From the NCBI RefSeq assembly GCF_021018895.1, contig NC_079365.1:17211001-17275000 (forward strand): a DNA stretch of 64,000 nucleotides, in the 5' to 3' direction. The position numbers were made by a program, and so were the translations under genes. The DNA is from Seriola aureovittata. Lineage: Eukaryota > Chordata > Actinopteri > Carangiformes > Carangidae. Under the pieces are notes generated by a model, which was not told the DNA's origin, searched no databases, and saw only the letters and a list, made by a program, of their open reading frames with translations. Shown here one piece after another: positions 52,248 through 62,391 of the stretch; the first letter of the stretch is position 1, and every line of letters begins with the position of its first letter.

Positions 52248-55200
52248 GTAAGTTTATCGTAATCCAACTAAATGAACTATTCTGCAAAAGCCATGCTCTT
52301 TGGACATATGCTATCTTTAGTCTCATATGAGCTTTAGTCTGGTGTAACATTAGCTACAGGCTCACAATGACAATACATTTTGTAGGGTGGAGCTGTGGTT
52401 GAGATCTTCAGCGGACAGGGAAAAGACCCTGTAGCAAAATGGAAACTCTGTGGTGGGCCGTCGGCTATATACAAGGTGAGTTTTCAGAGTTGCTATTATC
52501 TTATCTCATTTTTATTGTGATAATATAGCACATAATCAGATTTAACTAGCTCATGTGACTTGTTAGTGAAGCTGGCATCTACAGGGCCTGGAGAGAAAGC
52601 AACAAATGATATCAAATAGTCCAAACATCGTGCATTTAATGAATACCACAGAGCTGAATTATCGACCTTGAATGAATCAATGCATTACAAAAGGAACGTC
52701 AGACTGAATGCTAAAGAAAAGCAGGTCTATAGCTTTACACTGCACAGCCATCATGGAAAGCTCCAGTCCATAATTACATCATATGTTTAGGTTCCCACGT
52801 GAAGTTTTGGGACGCTAATGTCAGACCTTGTGAACCTATCATTGCAAACTCAGGGAAAAGTACAATCCCAAGTTAGCACTGAATTGCACTGTTAGATATG
52901 GGAGAATGCAAGCTTGTTCTTTGCACAGACTTTAAAACTCAAAGCTCATATATATGCTCTCATAAAAACAAGCATTTGCAGTCAATGAGAGCAGTCATAC
53001 CACAGGTGCACAATAGTGGTCATACTCAGCAAGGACTTAGAACTGGCAAGTCTGTATTATTTCTTCCCCCAGGAGTATAATAAAGAAGTCAAAGGATTTG
53101 TTTACTGCCTGGAGGGAAGCAGCCAGACAGTCAAGATGCAAATGCCAGAGAGTGTGAAAATGTCTCGTAAGTCACTACCATACTAGCACTCATTTATAAA
53201 GTTTGTTTTGCTTATTTCCACTTATTTAAAGTAATTCACCTCTTTGCCTATTCTTTTTCTTAGTTGGGCTTCTGCAAAGATTCTTGGTCCTTCAAGTGAA
53301 TATTCCTCAGTGCAAAGACTTTTCTATTGAGTTGGTGTAAGTGCTGTCAGTTTTTTAAAAACATACTTTTATATACCTTATAAATGTGAGCTCACCTTAA
53401 ACACTATTTGTGGGAGTCTGCACTGTTGTGAATTTCAATCAAAAGATCTTTAACTGAACTTTAACTGATGAAATTAGGCTTTAGAAGTTATTTAATGGAG
53501 TAAGTTAGCATTTTATCACCAATGTATTCCAGAAAAAAGTTTATATTGTAAACATTGTATACAGTAAAATACTGCAAATAATTTACACAATAATTAATCA
53601 AATTGACTTCCCCTCAGACCAATGAAAAAATGATTAAAAGACTGTGAATGACTATTAATGGGTTGAATAACCATTTGTTATTAAGATATTGGTAAACTAT
53701 TTTCTACAAAGAAGCCTTTTATTTGTCAGCAATTGTAAATAACAGGTTACATTTAAATTAATAAGCCAAATTTGTAAAATGTAGTATAATGTGTGGATGT
53801 AGTGCTTATGGTTCTCCGCCACATGTTTTGCCAGTTGGACGTTTTGACTGTGCACTTGTGTCTACTTCAGTGAGATCTAGTTAATACTCCTGCATTTAGT
53901 CACTGAAAGGAGAATGTCTTTCTGTTGGATACCAATGCTCCTATGATCAACAAAACACAATTTATGCAATCAAGGCTGTTCAGGAGTTCCCAAGATGTGT
54001 TTATTGTGCTTAACACTTACTTACTTACTACCTACTACTTACTAATTCACTTCATGGTAAAATTTAAAGTAATGCAGGCACATGTTGCGGTATACAACAC
54101 AGGTGCTGTCATGTAGACCATATAGAAAACCAAAGACAGGCATACTGTCAAAAGTTGAAATCCATTCTTACTTACCATTATTTTAAGCATCTGGAATAAT
54201 TGCCATTGTTCTTCTTCCCTTAGATAGTCTCTTGACAGCAGAATTCACAGCACTATATAAAGGTGAAAAGACCTTTAAGGTTACCTTAGCTTGTGACTTT
54301 CTCTGGTCAGGACTTCTTAGCGACACCAACGATGCTGGTGATAATTTTTTTTTTCTGGTCCGTTGTCTGCTATTCACAGGATAACTGATTCAGAGCACCT
54401 GAAAAGAAGACTTCATTTATCAACAGTGCATAAAGAGTTGTCTGTCACAATTTTACATGCAAAGATACCTTTTGTGGGATTGAAACGGAATATTGTGAGT
54501 ATCTAATGAGTATCTATCTAGATATTATAATGTGTTATCACTGGTGTGCATAATTTTATTCTTTTAACTATGAAATCATATTTCTGATGTCTCAGTGGTC
54601 TACTTTGTGCCTCGACCTTGAATCCTTCACTGCTGAACTGTTTAAAGGATTTTTGACACTGGATGGCATCACTTTGTTTGCGACCTGTAAAGTCCGCAGA
54701 ATCTTCACCATGAAAACAGAGCCTACAGGAATGTCAGATACTGGTAATGTACTTGGTCACACCCAAATGATTCATGTAAAAACAGTTTTATCAGCTTCTC
54801 TTTAAGTGTCCTCCATGAGTATTACTATTATTAAAGACATAGCAAAGCAGTTTTGATTGAGGCCAGCCAATGTCTACAACTAAATTTGTTGTCAGTCTTG
54901 TAAGTTTATATGAAATATTGTGTGGAGAGAGAAACAGACAGTTGGCCAACGGACAGTTGGCTGAGAGTTCATTGTTTTTATGTCTCCTCACTTGCGACAG
55001 CCATGGTATTATGTTTTCAGGTTGTCTGTCCCATTCTTGTGAATGCGATATGTCAGTAATGCCTTGAGGTAATTTCTTCAGATTTGGCACAAACATTTAC
55101 TAGGACTCAAGGATGAACTGATTAGTTTTTGGTGGGCAAAGGTCAAAGTTCAAGGTCACAATGACCTCTTTTGAATGTGATATATCAGGAATGCCCAGAA

Positions 55201-58200
55201 GGAATTTCATCATATCTGACGCAAACATTAATTTGGACTCAGAGATGAACTGATTAGAATTTTTGGTGGTCAAAAGTCAAGGTCACTGTGACCTCATGAA
55301 TTCATACGCTAATTGTGACACAATTAAACACAAATGGTCAAAGGCCAACTTCACTGTGACATTGTAATGTTCTGCAAAAACACTCAAGTAGGGGAGATTG
55401 TGACCATATTTGCTGCAGCTTGGGTGGTTGGCAGAGGCATACAACTAGTTTGTTTAACTCTGATTTAGCTCAGCAGTGCCAACAGCTGCAAGCAGTGGTT
55501 ATTCGGTGCACACTGACACTACCTGTCAGAAAAGGCAGCTCTCATTTTGTATTTGTCAACTGATCAAAGTGTTACCGTTGTTATGTGATGTCATGACATG
55601 ATAATCTGTTTTTGGTTTATTCTATGATTATGATTAATCTGAGATTGCTCTCATTTTAATCTAGATATGTTTCTCAGTGGAGCTGGTCTCACGGACTTGA
55701 TCCCTCGTGGCTGCCAGTTCCCACCAGATGTAAACCATGTAACTCAGATGTTTAACATGGAGAATTTGAAAAAGACAGAGATGAGGACTGGCCTTGTGAA
55801 TTCTGACCGTGGTAGGTAAGATAAAATCAAATGTTTCTGAATTGATCAATAAACAAATGACAACCCACAGAAACATTTTGCTCTAGTCAACAAAGCAAAC
55901 AACTTATTTGGCCCAATGTGGACCCCTGTCCACACAATTATGTGTTCTTTTGGTACAGGTGTGTTTTTCATGGTCTGGGCTAGGCCCCTCATTTCAGTTA
56001 AGGGAAATTGTATTTCTATATACAATGCTATTTTAGACAATAGTGTGCTTCAGTTATGTGGTAACTGAATAGGGAAGGCCTCTTCCTTTTTTAAAATGAC
56101 AAAGCCCCCGCGCACAAATCAAGGTTTGTAAAAAAAAATGGCTTTCCGATTGTGGAGTGGAAAAACTTCACAGGCCTGCACAGACCCCTGATCTCAACCC
56201 CAACCAACACATTCAGGATGAACTGGAGTCCAGCCAGGCCTTAATATCCAACATGAGCTCACTAATACTCTTGTGGATGAATGGGAGCAAATCCCCGCTG
56301 CCCTTTTCCTTTCTTTAAATACAAAATCTCATGGAAAGCATTCCCAGTAGAGTGGAGCCTGTTATAACACCACATTAATACCCATGGTTTTGGAATACAG
56401 TGTTGAACAAACACATATAGATATACATATATTCATAGAATGGGTTCTTCTGGGAGCAACTTTTGACGGGAATTCTGAGGGTGTGAATTTATGCATTTAC
56501 AGTACAAGTATCAGCCACAATCCACCCATGATGCAGTACACAGAAGGATACAGAGAAGCATCATGGTGCAGAGATTGTTACATGTAGAGAAATGGTTTTC
56601 TCTAAAGGGACTATGATGATAATCGATTTGTTTTCCGCGTATGAAATTCTTGTGGTCTTCATTTTTGTGTTCATTTGTGCCTCACCTGTACTTAGAGCGC
56701 TGCAATTATCTCCTCATATAAGAAGATATGCACCAGTAATCCAGTTCCGCCGCCTCTGTGGCCTTTTTATCAGTGCTTATTTATTTGTTCTGACAGCTGT
56801 CTAAGTCATGTTGAGTCAACCGGCAATGCCCATAGAAGAGAGCAGTAACCACAAGCAAAAAATATCTTTTCATAATTAGCATCTGCATTATTAGCATAAC
56901 ATTCCTAATCATAATTAAAACGATTGCTATTAAAGTAGGCATCCAGTTTAACTGTGACGAAAGTTGCTTTGTGGATATTGTTGCTTCAGTACCCAATCTG
57001 TCAGAAACTGTTAAAAGTAAGCTACAGTAGGTTTTGTCATGCAACAGCAAACAAATCCCAATATACCAAAGACATTCTGTTATTCTCAAGGTCAATACAT
57101 TTTCACAGATCAAAATATTTTTTAAGTCCATCAACTACCATATACTGTATTTCACTTTTGTATCATCATTCATTGTTCAATCTGCCGCATCAAAAAAAGT
57201 GTGCCTCTTTTTCTTTAAGGCCATCCAGTTCAGTTTGTCTGTATCATTTTGTTGGTTTTGCGTGTTTTGTGGACTAGAAGTGTGTGCTCTCTGCTCTGAT
57301 GAGGATCAGACAGAAAGCGTGTTTTGCTGTTAGCACCAGTGGAGTTGTCCTAATGAGCCATGCCACAAATAAGAAAGGGTCAGGTCATTGCCATGTCACG
57401 ACTCCCACTGCAGCCCATTATTTTCACATGATGATATAGAACACATTGACAGATTAAAGAAAAACATCAATTCAATCAGCTCAGCAGCAGTCTAATTTAT
57501 ATTCAACCATTTGTTTTCTTTGTATGTGAACTGCATGGTTTAATCAATTGGCTCTAACTCAAAGTAGTACTGTCTGCTGCAGCTCACGAAATCGTGTAAA
57601 ACATCATTAATACTGAAACGACGCATTCACTTGACTCTTGTGCTCAGCTATCGGCAACTGGACTTCAGATAAACAGAAATTTATCGCAGTATAGTCTGGT
57701 TATGTTGGTAATATAGTGTATCAAATCTCAAAAACATACTCCAGTACATAATGTATAAAAAGCCTTGTTTTTAAAGTATTCTGTTCAGGGTAAAAAAAAG
57801 ACTTTGTGGCTAGTGTGAAGGCGGCTTGTCACTGATCTTAAAAATGGTCATCTGAACCCTTCACAGTGAACTGGCTTCATGCATGTACTTTTCATCAAAA
57901 CAAACTGTGTGACTTTTGTAAATCTGAAGCATAACCTTCGGTAGTTGCTATGGGTACTTAATCATTAGTATGACTGACAATAGATTAAGAAATGGCTTAA
58001 TATTTTCAGCCCTACTTTCCATATAATTGAAGTTCAATGATAAGTGGTGCTGTACCATAAATCAAGCATAGTCATAGTCAAGAAACATCGTATCCAAATA
58101 ACAGATCAATAATAGTCATGAATAATGGGAATTTCCCTGCAGTTCGTGATCAGTCTGGCACTGCCAGATCAACCGGTTACCGACAAACCAGGCCCCAGGG

Positions 58201-60950
58201 TGTTTTACAAATAGCCTCAGGCTCCAGGACTTCAGGACCACCTCCGCAAACTGGAAGAAAAAGCAGTGCAGCCTCAGACGGAATAGATAGAAATGTACTC
58301 TTTATCTTAAATACGGTAATTGCATGAATCCTATAATAAAATATCTCCCTAATTGATTTGGACCATCATGTCATAAATTACAGTAAGCATAAAGTAGAAT
58401 ATGTTGTCTTTGAACTTGCTTTTCTTCTTTTGCTGTTTCCTCCAGGGATCCCCATTCAGTAGAAGGAACCAAAAAGTCTCCACTGAAAGTCAGAGCATTG
58501 CCAAACTGAGTGAGAATTTATCAGATGGAGAGCCGTCCCTCATTGTTCATGGAGGTAAATTTTTCATTCTTCATTAGTTTGTTTCTGTGTACACTAACTT
58601 ACTCATGCAAAGAGCCATAGTTTATTTTCCACTTATCAGTCTATCAAGTCTTTAAATTGAATGATAAATGGCTATACCGGAAAAGTAAGCAAGTAACAGT
58701 GTATTTTTGGAGAATTAACTGCTCACATCAGGGTCCAAATTTTTGTTTGATGGTGCATGGGTTTGCTGCTACTCATCCTAGGCCCCATTGAAAAGCAGTT
58801 AACATGGAAGCAGCTAATGGCAGAGGAAAGTAAGAAAGAAAGAAATGTTATTTATAGTCTTTTGTAATGTGGACCCCGAAGCAGAATGCACTCAGAGCAA
58901 GTATAGTAAAAAAACAATTCACTTTGTTCAAACAGAGTCAGTAATAGGTAAGCAATCAGTGAAGGCAAAGAAATCCAAAAGGGGAGCTGGCATGGAAGCA
59001 TGCAGTATATGAGGCAATTTGAACTCAAGAGAGTGAGTTTGTGGTTGAGTATATATACTGTATATACTAAGAAATCTACTATCTAGTAAAGAAATACAGA
59101 TGATAAGTTGTTGGAAAAGATCCAGAGAAGTTACATCCAGTTGAAAGAAAATATTACATGGCACATTATAATGTCTTATTTGGAAAGGCCCTACCTACTT
59201 GCTACAACTTTTCAGCTAGCTTCCCAAGCCCTAATACCTTCCAACCCCTAACTGCAACTTCTGTCATTTGCCAACCTTTAACCTTGGTCTTGTTGGGATG
59301 AAGACTAAATCTCATTAACCGATCAAAACTTAATTTACTGATCAGATGACGTGAAATATACAGTATTTACTAAACTTAAACGATACTATGGAAAATGTGC
59401 TTTTATGAGTGTTACACCTTAACACACCTTAGACACTGATATAATAACAACATAAATGAAATCAAAATAACAATTCTAAAGGAAATTTAATACAATTACA
59501 GTAATAACATTAATTAAAAAAAAGTAATACCTGTTTTCAGCTTTAATTGATGACAAAGTGAGAAGCCACAAGACTTGCTAGTGACTCTAGCTGGCTTTAT
59601 CTCAATACCTGTAACTGTCCTATGTCATAAAAGAAGCTTTATAGATGAAAATCATACGCTTCTTTTCCTGACGTGAATATAATGTGCACCTATGCAGATC
59701 AGGCTAATAGCTGTGTGACTGCCCACTGTAAAAATGCAGACTGTATTCCTCTCATTACAGCTCTTTTTGACGTTCGGACTGCACACAATTATTCTTCTAA
59801 GCACTGTGAATCAGTAAAAGCAAGAACCAACAAACGAACCAACTCTTACAGTATGTTCTCCCAACCAATTAATAACAGCTTTTACAGTTTGTCATACACC
59901 ATCATTTGAGCATGACTGAATGCAAAAATGGAGGATTAAAATTCCTTAATTCAGTTGAACATAATGTAGCTGGATCTATTCCCTCTGCACTGAATGAATG
60001 TAAGAAGCTCAGTTACTGAAATGCCTTCATTAATAGGGATTTTCACGGTGCATAATCAGTTCAAGGATATGCTTCTGGCAAGCTTTAATAACATTGTTGT
60101 GTGACTGTTTTGTTTTATAAAGCTTTTCTAATGTTGCAAGTACTGTATGTAGGAACACCTGGCGGGTTACAGCCTCATCCGCCAACAGACAAGCAGGGAT
60201 CAAGGAAGCTGCGGGTCCTCAGTGCTGGGAGAGAGAGGCTAGCATCATCAGGTAAACTGCATATTATACTCTGGCTATATGCTGGGATATACTGTAGTGT
60301 TAGGTACGCTGAATTAATAATAGTTTAGTACTGTATGCTAAGGTATTTAGTTCTAATTAACAGCCCATTCAGATGCTGCGCATGGTCACCACAGACAGAG
60401 GAGTAAAACCAGGGAGAAGTGCACTCCTCCATCCAGTTGCCGAGAGGGCAGGCAGCAACCTCTGATCCTAACAAAAAAGACAAAACACCTAACAGCAGGT
60501 GAGGCTCACATTTGCTGTGAGTGGTGAGGGTTCAAGGCAGCAGGAAGCAGCAGCAGGAGGACAGGTACACTTTTAGACTGAGTGATGGTTAGAAAAGCAT
60601 AAAAAGACAGCGAGTGATGGGAGAACAAGACAAAAGAGAATAATATGCGTGTTGAGTGATATTGATGTCTACTTTGCATGTTACAATTTCACCAAGTAGC
60701 TCCTTAACACTTGAGAAAAATACCTATTCCTACTCTTAATTCATAAATTAGATCACTTCAAAATATTGCATGAATTTTAATGAGCCTCATTGTGTGCTTC
60801 ATACACCGTGGCGTTTGTTCCCTTTTTTTAATCTTGCATAACCCACGTCAAGGCCATTTGCAGGATTTTTGTCGAAGTAGCCCCTACTCCAACCCACACA
60901 CTCTCCCCCCACCCACTACCACACACACAGGCACACACACTCACACACAC

Positions 60951-61006
<56 letters not shown>

Positions 61007-62391
61007 ACACACACACACACACACAGACACAAATCTACACCCGCATTGTGCTCACAAAATGAGTGCATGTGCTCTGAAAGCTCATTTATGGATGTTTCTC
61101 TACAGCAGTAAGCTCCTTTGCTGCCGCCCTGCCCACAGACGGAAAGTAGTTAGTTCATTAATGGTAATGTGGCACATTAAATAAAAGTCAGAGGGACATC
61201 TCCTGGGCCCAGGGTTTGCCACACAGTGGGCAATTAGAGAAAGTGATTATACTGTCAAGAGGTTCAAATGTGCTCACTCATTCAGATAGAGGTGGTTCTT
61301 TCTTTGAGCTCAGGCCTATCATGGACTTTAATGATTCAGTGTTTCTTACATACACACCTGAATGTGTGCAACTTTCATTTAAGGTTGAAAAAGCTTTTAC
61401 CCCCCTGGATATATGCTCAGGAACATACTAGTGTAAGATATTATAACACTGCTGTAAGCGCTGTCTGTTTTTCCTTGAACAAAAACAAAACCAAAATGAG
61501 ATCAATATTTGCTTGGAATACAGATGTCTAGGCCAGTTAAATTTTTTAAGCATTTTTGAACTGAGCTGCTGTGTCATGAGTGAGAATTTAGCAGTAAACT
61601 GGTGTTCTTCGTAGTGATTATGTTGTTTACATTGTTTTATTCTCATTAAGGTATCAGCATAGCAGGGCTATTAACTGAACCTACAGAAATGTCAGTGCAA
61701 GAGAAATTAATGTTCACTTTTGGCAAGCAGTGGAATTCATTACAATCTTGCACATTGTTGTTATGAATTTTTATGTGCATATAATCAAATGAACTTAGAA
61801 TGACATCAGCCACATTATGAAAACATTAAAAAGGGATTTATTACTCACCGTAATTAAACTCCTATAATTATTCTATACTCTAATTTGTCGCCAAGTCCTG
61901 CATGTGTATTCTGAAGGACTTATTGAAGTATTATAGCATTTGTACATTCAAAGCCCTAAACTCCATTATTTTATGACATTGATATGCAACCATATCTTTT
62001 TCAAAGAGAGAATTTACTCCTAGTTAGGTTAAATCTGTCTTGCTTTTGTTTTGTCTTATAACCTTTTATTTTAGATGAGGTCATTGCTGCAGAGGAAAGT
62101 TCCAGAGCTGCTCTCAACTCAGCAGAGTGTCTCTCCTGCTCGATCTGTCCAGGTTTGTCTTCTGACCTGCAGGTCTGGAGCAGCTGGGAGAGTAATGAGG
62201 GGTCTGAGCCCCAACTCACTCTGCAAGAGGAGGTGTTCATTTTCTCATCCCAGCCTCACTCACCCAAACGAGGGCAAGGCCAGGGTGACCAGGAGAAGAT
62301 GGAGATGGGAGATGACCAGGTTCAGAGCAAGAGTAGGAGGCGGTATGAGGCTCAGCCTGAAGATGACTTTATCGGCAGTGAAAGTGATGAG
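52227..62391 (+). CDS. cfap20dc: CFAP20DC (CFAP20 domain-containing protein, C3orf67 orthologue), 12 coding exons, 3' end outside window
   Basis: Twelve exons join in one frame to 507 codons: 52227-52247, 52386-52475, 53073-53166, 53264-53336, 54380-54494, 54596-54743, 55665-55811, 58143-58315, 58446-58554, 60153-60251, 60364-60498, 62075-62391. All 11 internal introns are GT-AG and phases match (0,0,1,2,0,1,1,0,1,1,1). The protein begins [20 protein letters not shown], which matches the start of vertebrate CFAP20DC and resembles CFAP20 itself. Residues 1 to about 180 form the CFAP20/DUF667 fold, with hallmark stretches [31 protein letters not shown] and ATCKVRRIF. Residues 181-507 are Ser/Gln/charged and probably disordered. 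Exon 12 contains [12 protein letters not shown] and [11 protein letters not shown], which resemble the vertebrate orthologue as I remember it. The paralogue CFAP20 is an inner-junction protein of ciliary doublet microtubules; the role of CFAP20DC is poorly defined. No stop codon is reached, so the C-terminal part (perhaps 200-300 residues in relatives) lies past 64,000. Confidence 0.95.
52386..52475 (+). CDS. cfap20dc: CFAP20DC coding exon 2 (residues 8-37)
   Basis: Exactly 30 codons between a TTTTGTAG acceptor and an AAG|GTGAGT donor, phase 0 on both sides. It encodes [20 protein letters not shown], the first beta strands of the CFAP20 domain. Confidence 0.94.
53073..53166 (+). CDS. cfap20dc: CFAP20DC coding exon 3 (residues 38-68)
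   Basis: The acceptor is TTCTTCCCCCAG and the donor C|GTAAGT, leaving phase 1. The exon encodes [19 protein letters not shown], which matches the orthologue's conserved KEVKSFVFVLEGSSQT-type stretch. Confidence 0.94.
53264..53336 (+). CDS. cfap20dc: CFAP20DC coding exon 4 (residues 69-92)
   Basis: It follows a 97-bp intron and a pyrimidine-rich TTCTTTTTCTTAG acceptor. It encodes [20 protein letters not shown]. The donor is read as GT|GTAAGT (phase 2), because only this split restores Val-Ile-Thr-Asp with the next exon. Confidence 0.93.
54380..54494 (+). CDS. cfap20dc: CFAP20DC coding exon 5 (residues 93-131)
   Basis: It encodes [19 protein letters not shown] followed by [13 protein letters not shown], which is core CFAP20-domain sequence with the basic KRR motif. 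The acceptor is CTATTCACAG and the donor ATT|GTGAGT, phase 0 out. Confidence 0.95.
54596..54743 (+). CDS. cfap20dc: CFAP20DC coding exon 6 (residues 132-180)
   Basis: It encodes [19 protein letters not shown] and then [12 protein letters not shown], the last secondary-structure elements of the CFAP20 domain (compare the HANCRIRRVYF-type motif of CFAP20). Phase 1 out with donor G|GTAATG. Confidence 0.95.
55035..55370 (+). repeat. Tandem ~127-bp repeat with nuclear-receptor palindromes, CFAP20DC intron 6
   Basis: Two well-preserved units (about 55035-55168 and 55169-55295) share GAACTGATTAG, a TTGGCACAAAC-like block and a closing TCAAGGTCA-nnn-TGACCT block. A third degenerate end (about 55330-55363) follows. 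The units belong to a dispersed fish repeat I recognise by its GGTCAAAGGTCAAGGTCACTGTGACC-like core, shown here only in part. The palindromes at 55153-55167 (AGGTCACAATGACCT) and 55280-55294 (AGGTCACTGTGACCT) are perfect ERE consensus sites. Confidence 0.8.
55665..55811 (+). CDS. cfap20dc: CFAP20DC coding exon 7 (residues 181-229)
   Basis: It encodes [20 protein letters not shown] and a following [16 protein letters not shown] stretch, similar to the post-domain linker of the orthologue. Two donors lie 4 nt apart (GTAGGT at 55812 and GTAAGA at 55816). Only the upstream one keeps the frame into exon 8; the downstream one gives an immediate TGA. Confidence 0.88.
55812..58142 (+). other. CFAP20DC intron 7
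   Basis: The longest intron in the window (2,331 bp). It contains a mariner/Tc1-like fossil near its 5' end (56035-56400). The remainder is AT-rich with no recognisable exon or repeat. Confidence 0.75.
56035..56400 (+). mobile_element. Degraded mariner/Tc1-like transposase fragment
   Basis: Conceptual reading near 56080-56120 gives a DKAPAHKSR block (the catalytic Asp region, HDNAPVHK-like in intact relatives). After a frameshift, 56175-56228 reads [18 protein letters not shown], matching the PAQSPDLNPIEHLWDELE signature. The catalytic acidic residue of IEH is Gln here, and a TAA interrupts the first block. No terminal inverted repeats were identified, so it is a dead internal fragment on the same strand as the host gene. 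Confidence 0.85.
58143..58315 (+). CDS. cfap20dc: CFAP20DC coding exon 8 (residues 230-287)
   Basis: The acceptor is TTTCCCTGCAG. It encodes a Ser/Gly/Pro/Arg-rich segment including [20 protein letters not shown], similar in character to the orthologue's linker. The donor ACG|GTAATT is weak but gives phase 0 into exon 9; reading through adds three residues and then a stop. Confidence 0.85.
58446..58554 (+). CDS. cfap20dc: CFAP20DC coding exon 9 (residues 288-323)
   Basis: Polypyrimidine tract and TTTCCTCCAG acceptor, with donor G|GTAAAT. It encodes a Ser-rich, charged segment ending [11 protein letters not shown]. Frame and phase agree with both neighbours. Confidence 0.85.
58555..60152 (+). 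other. CFAP20DC intron 9
   Basis: This intron holds a dispersed-repeat piece (58868-59000) and a short CTAACC-like degenerate patch around 59215-59290. The rest is AT-rich and unassigned; the open frame at 59673-59909 has no splice or similarity support. Confidence 0.6.
58868..59000. repeat. Dispersed teleost repeat fragment
   Basis: The stretch with GACCCCGAAGCAGAATGC and the following CACTTTGTTCAAACAGAGTC-like region resembles a non-autonomous repeat I know from many fish genomes (GCAGAATGCA ... TTTATTCA pattern). Its family was not determined. Confidence 0.5.
60153..60251 (+). CDS. cfap20dc: CFAP20DC coding exon 10 (residues 324-356)
   Basis: The acceptor is CTGTATGTAG and the donor G|GTAAAC, phase 1 on both sides. 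It encodes [20 protein letters not shown], a Pro- and Arg-rich stretch like the HPHPP...RRRLRLKS region of the orthologue as I remember it. Confidence 0.83.
60364..60498 (+). CDS. cfap20dc: CFAP20DC coding exon 11 (residues 357-401)
   Basis: It follows a 112-bp intron (acceptor TTCTAATTAACAG) and ends at the donor G|GTGAGG, phase 1 on both sides. It encodes a His/Arg/Lys-rich segment with no recognised domain. Support is the open frame and matched phases rather than similarity. Confidence 0.75.
60499..62074 (+). other. CFAP20DC intron 11
   Basis: Apart from the CA tract this 1,576-bp intron shows no recognisable element. The region 61,650-62,000 is AT-rich with no coding pattern. Confidence 0.6.
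60919..61030. repeat. (CA)n microsatellite, CFAP20DC intron 11
   Basis: About 110 bp of near-perfect CA dinucleotides with a few GC, TC and AT interruptions. The long His/Thr and Cys/Val frames across it are artefacts of the repeat. Confidence 0.97.
62075..62391 (+). CDS. cfap20dc: CFAP20DC coding exon 12 (residues 402-507), last exon inside the window
   Basis: This 317-bp exon follows a TTTTATTTTAG acceptor. It encodes an acidic, Ser-rich tail with [12 protein letters not shown] near its middle and [11 protein letters not shown] at its end, both resembling the vertebrate orthologue. The donor is GAG|GTACGT, phase 0. Reading past it adds 19 codons before a stop, so an alternative short isoform is possible but less likely. 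Confidence 0.88.

Larger units (their letters stand above)
52248..54379 (+). other. CFAP20DC introns 1-4
   Basis: Noncoding apart from exons 2-4 inside the span (introns of 138, 597, 97 and 1,043 bp). Intron 4 contains a short TTAC/CTAC-type tetranucleotide run at 54014-54046. I see no other gene or identifiable transposon. Confidence 0.7.
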
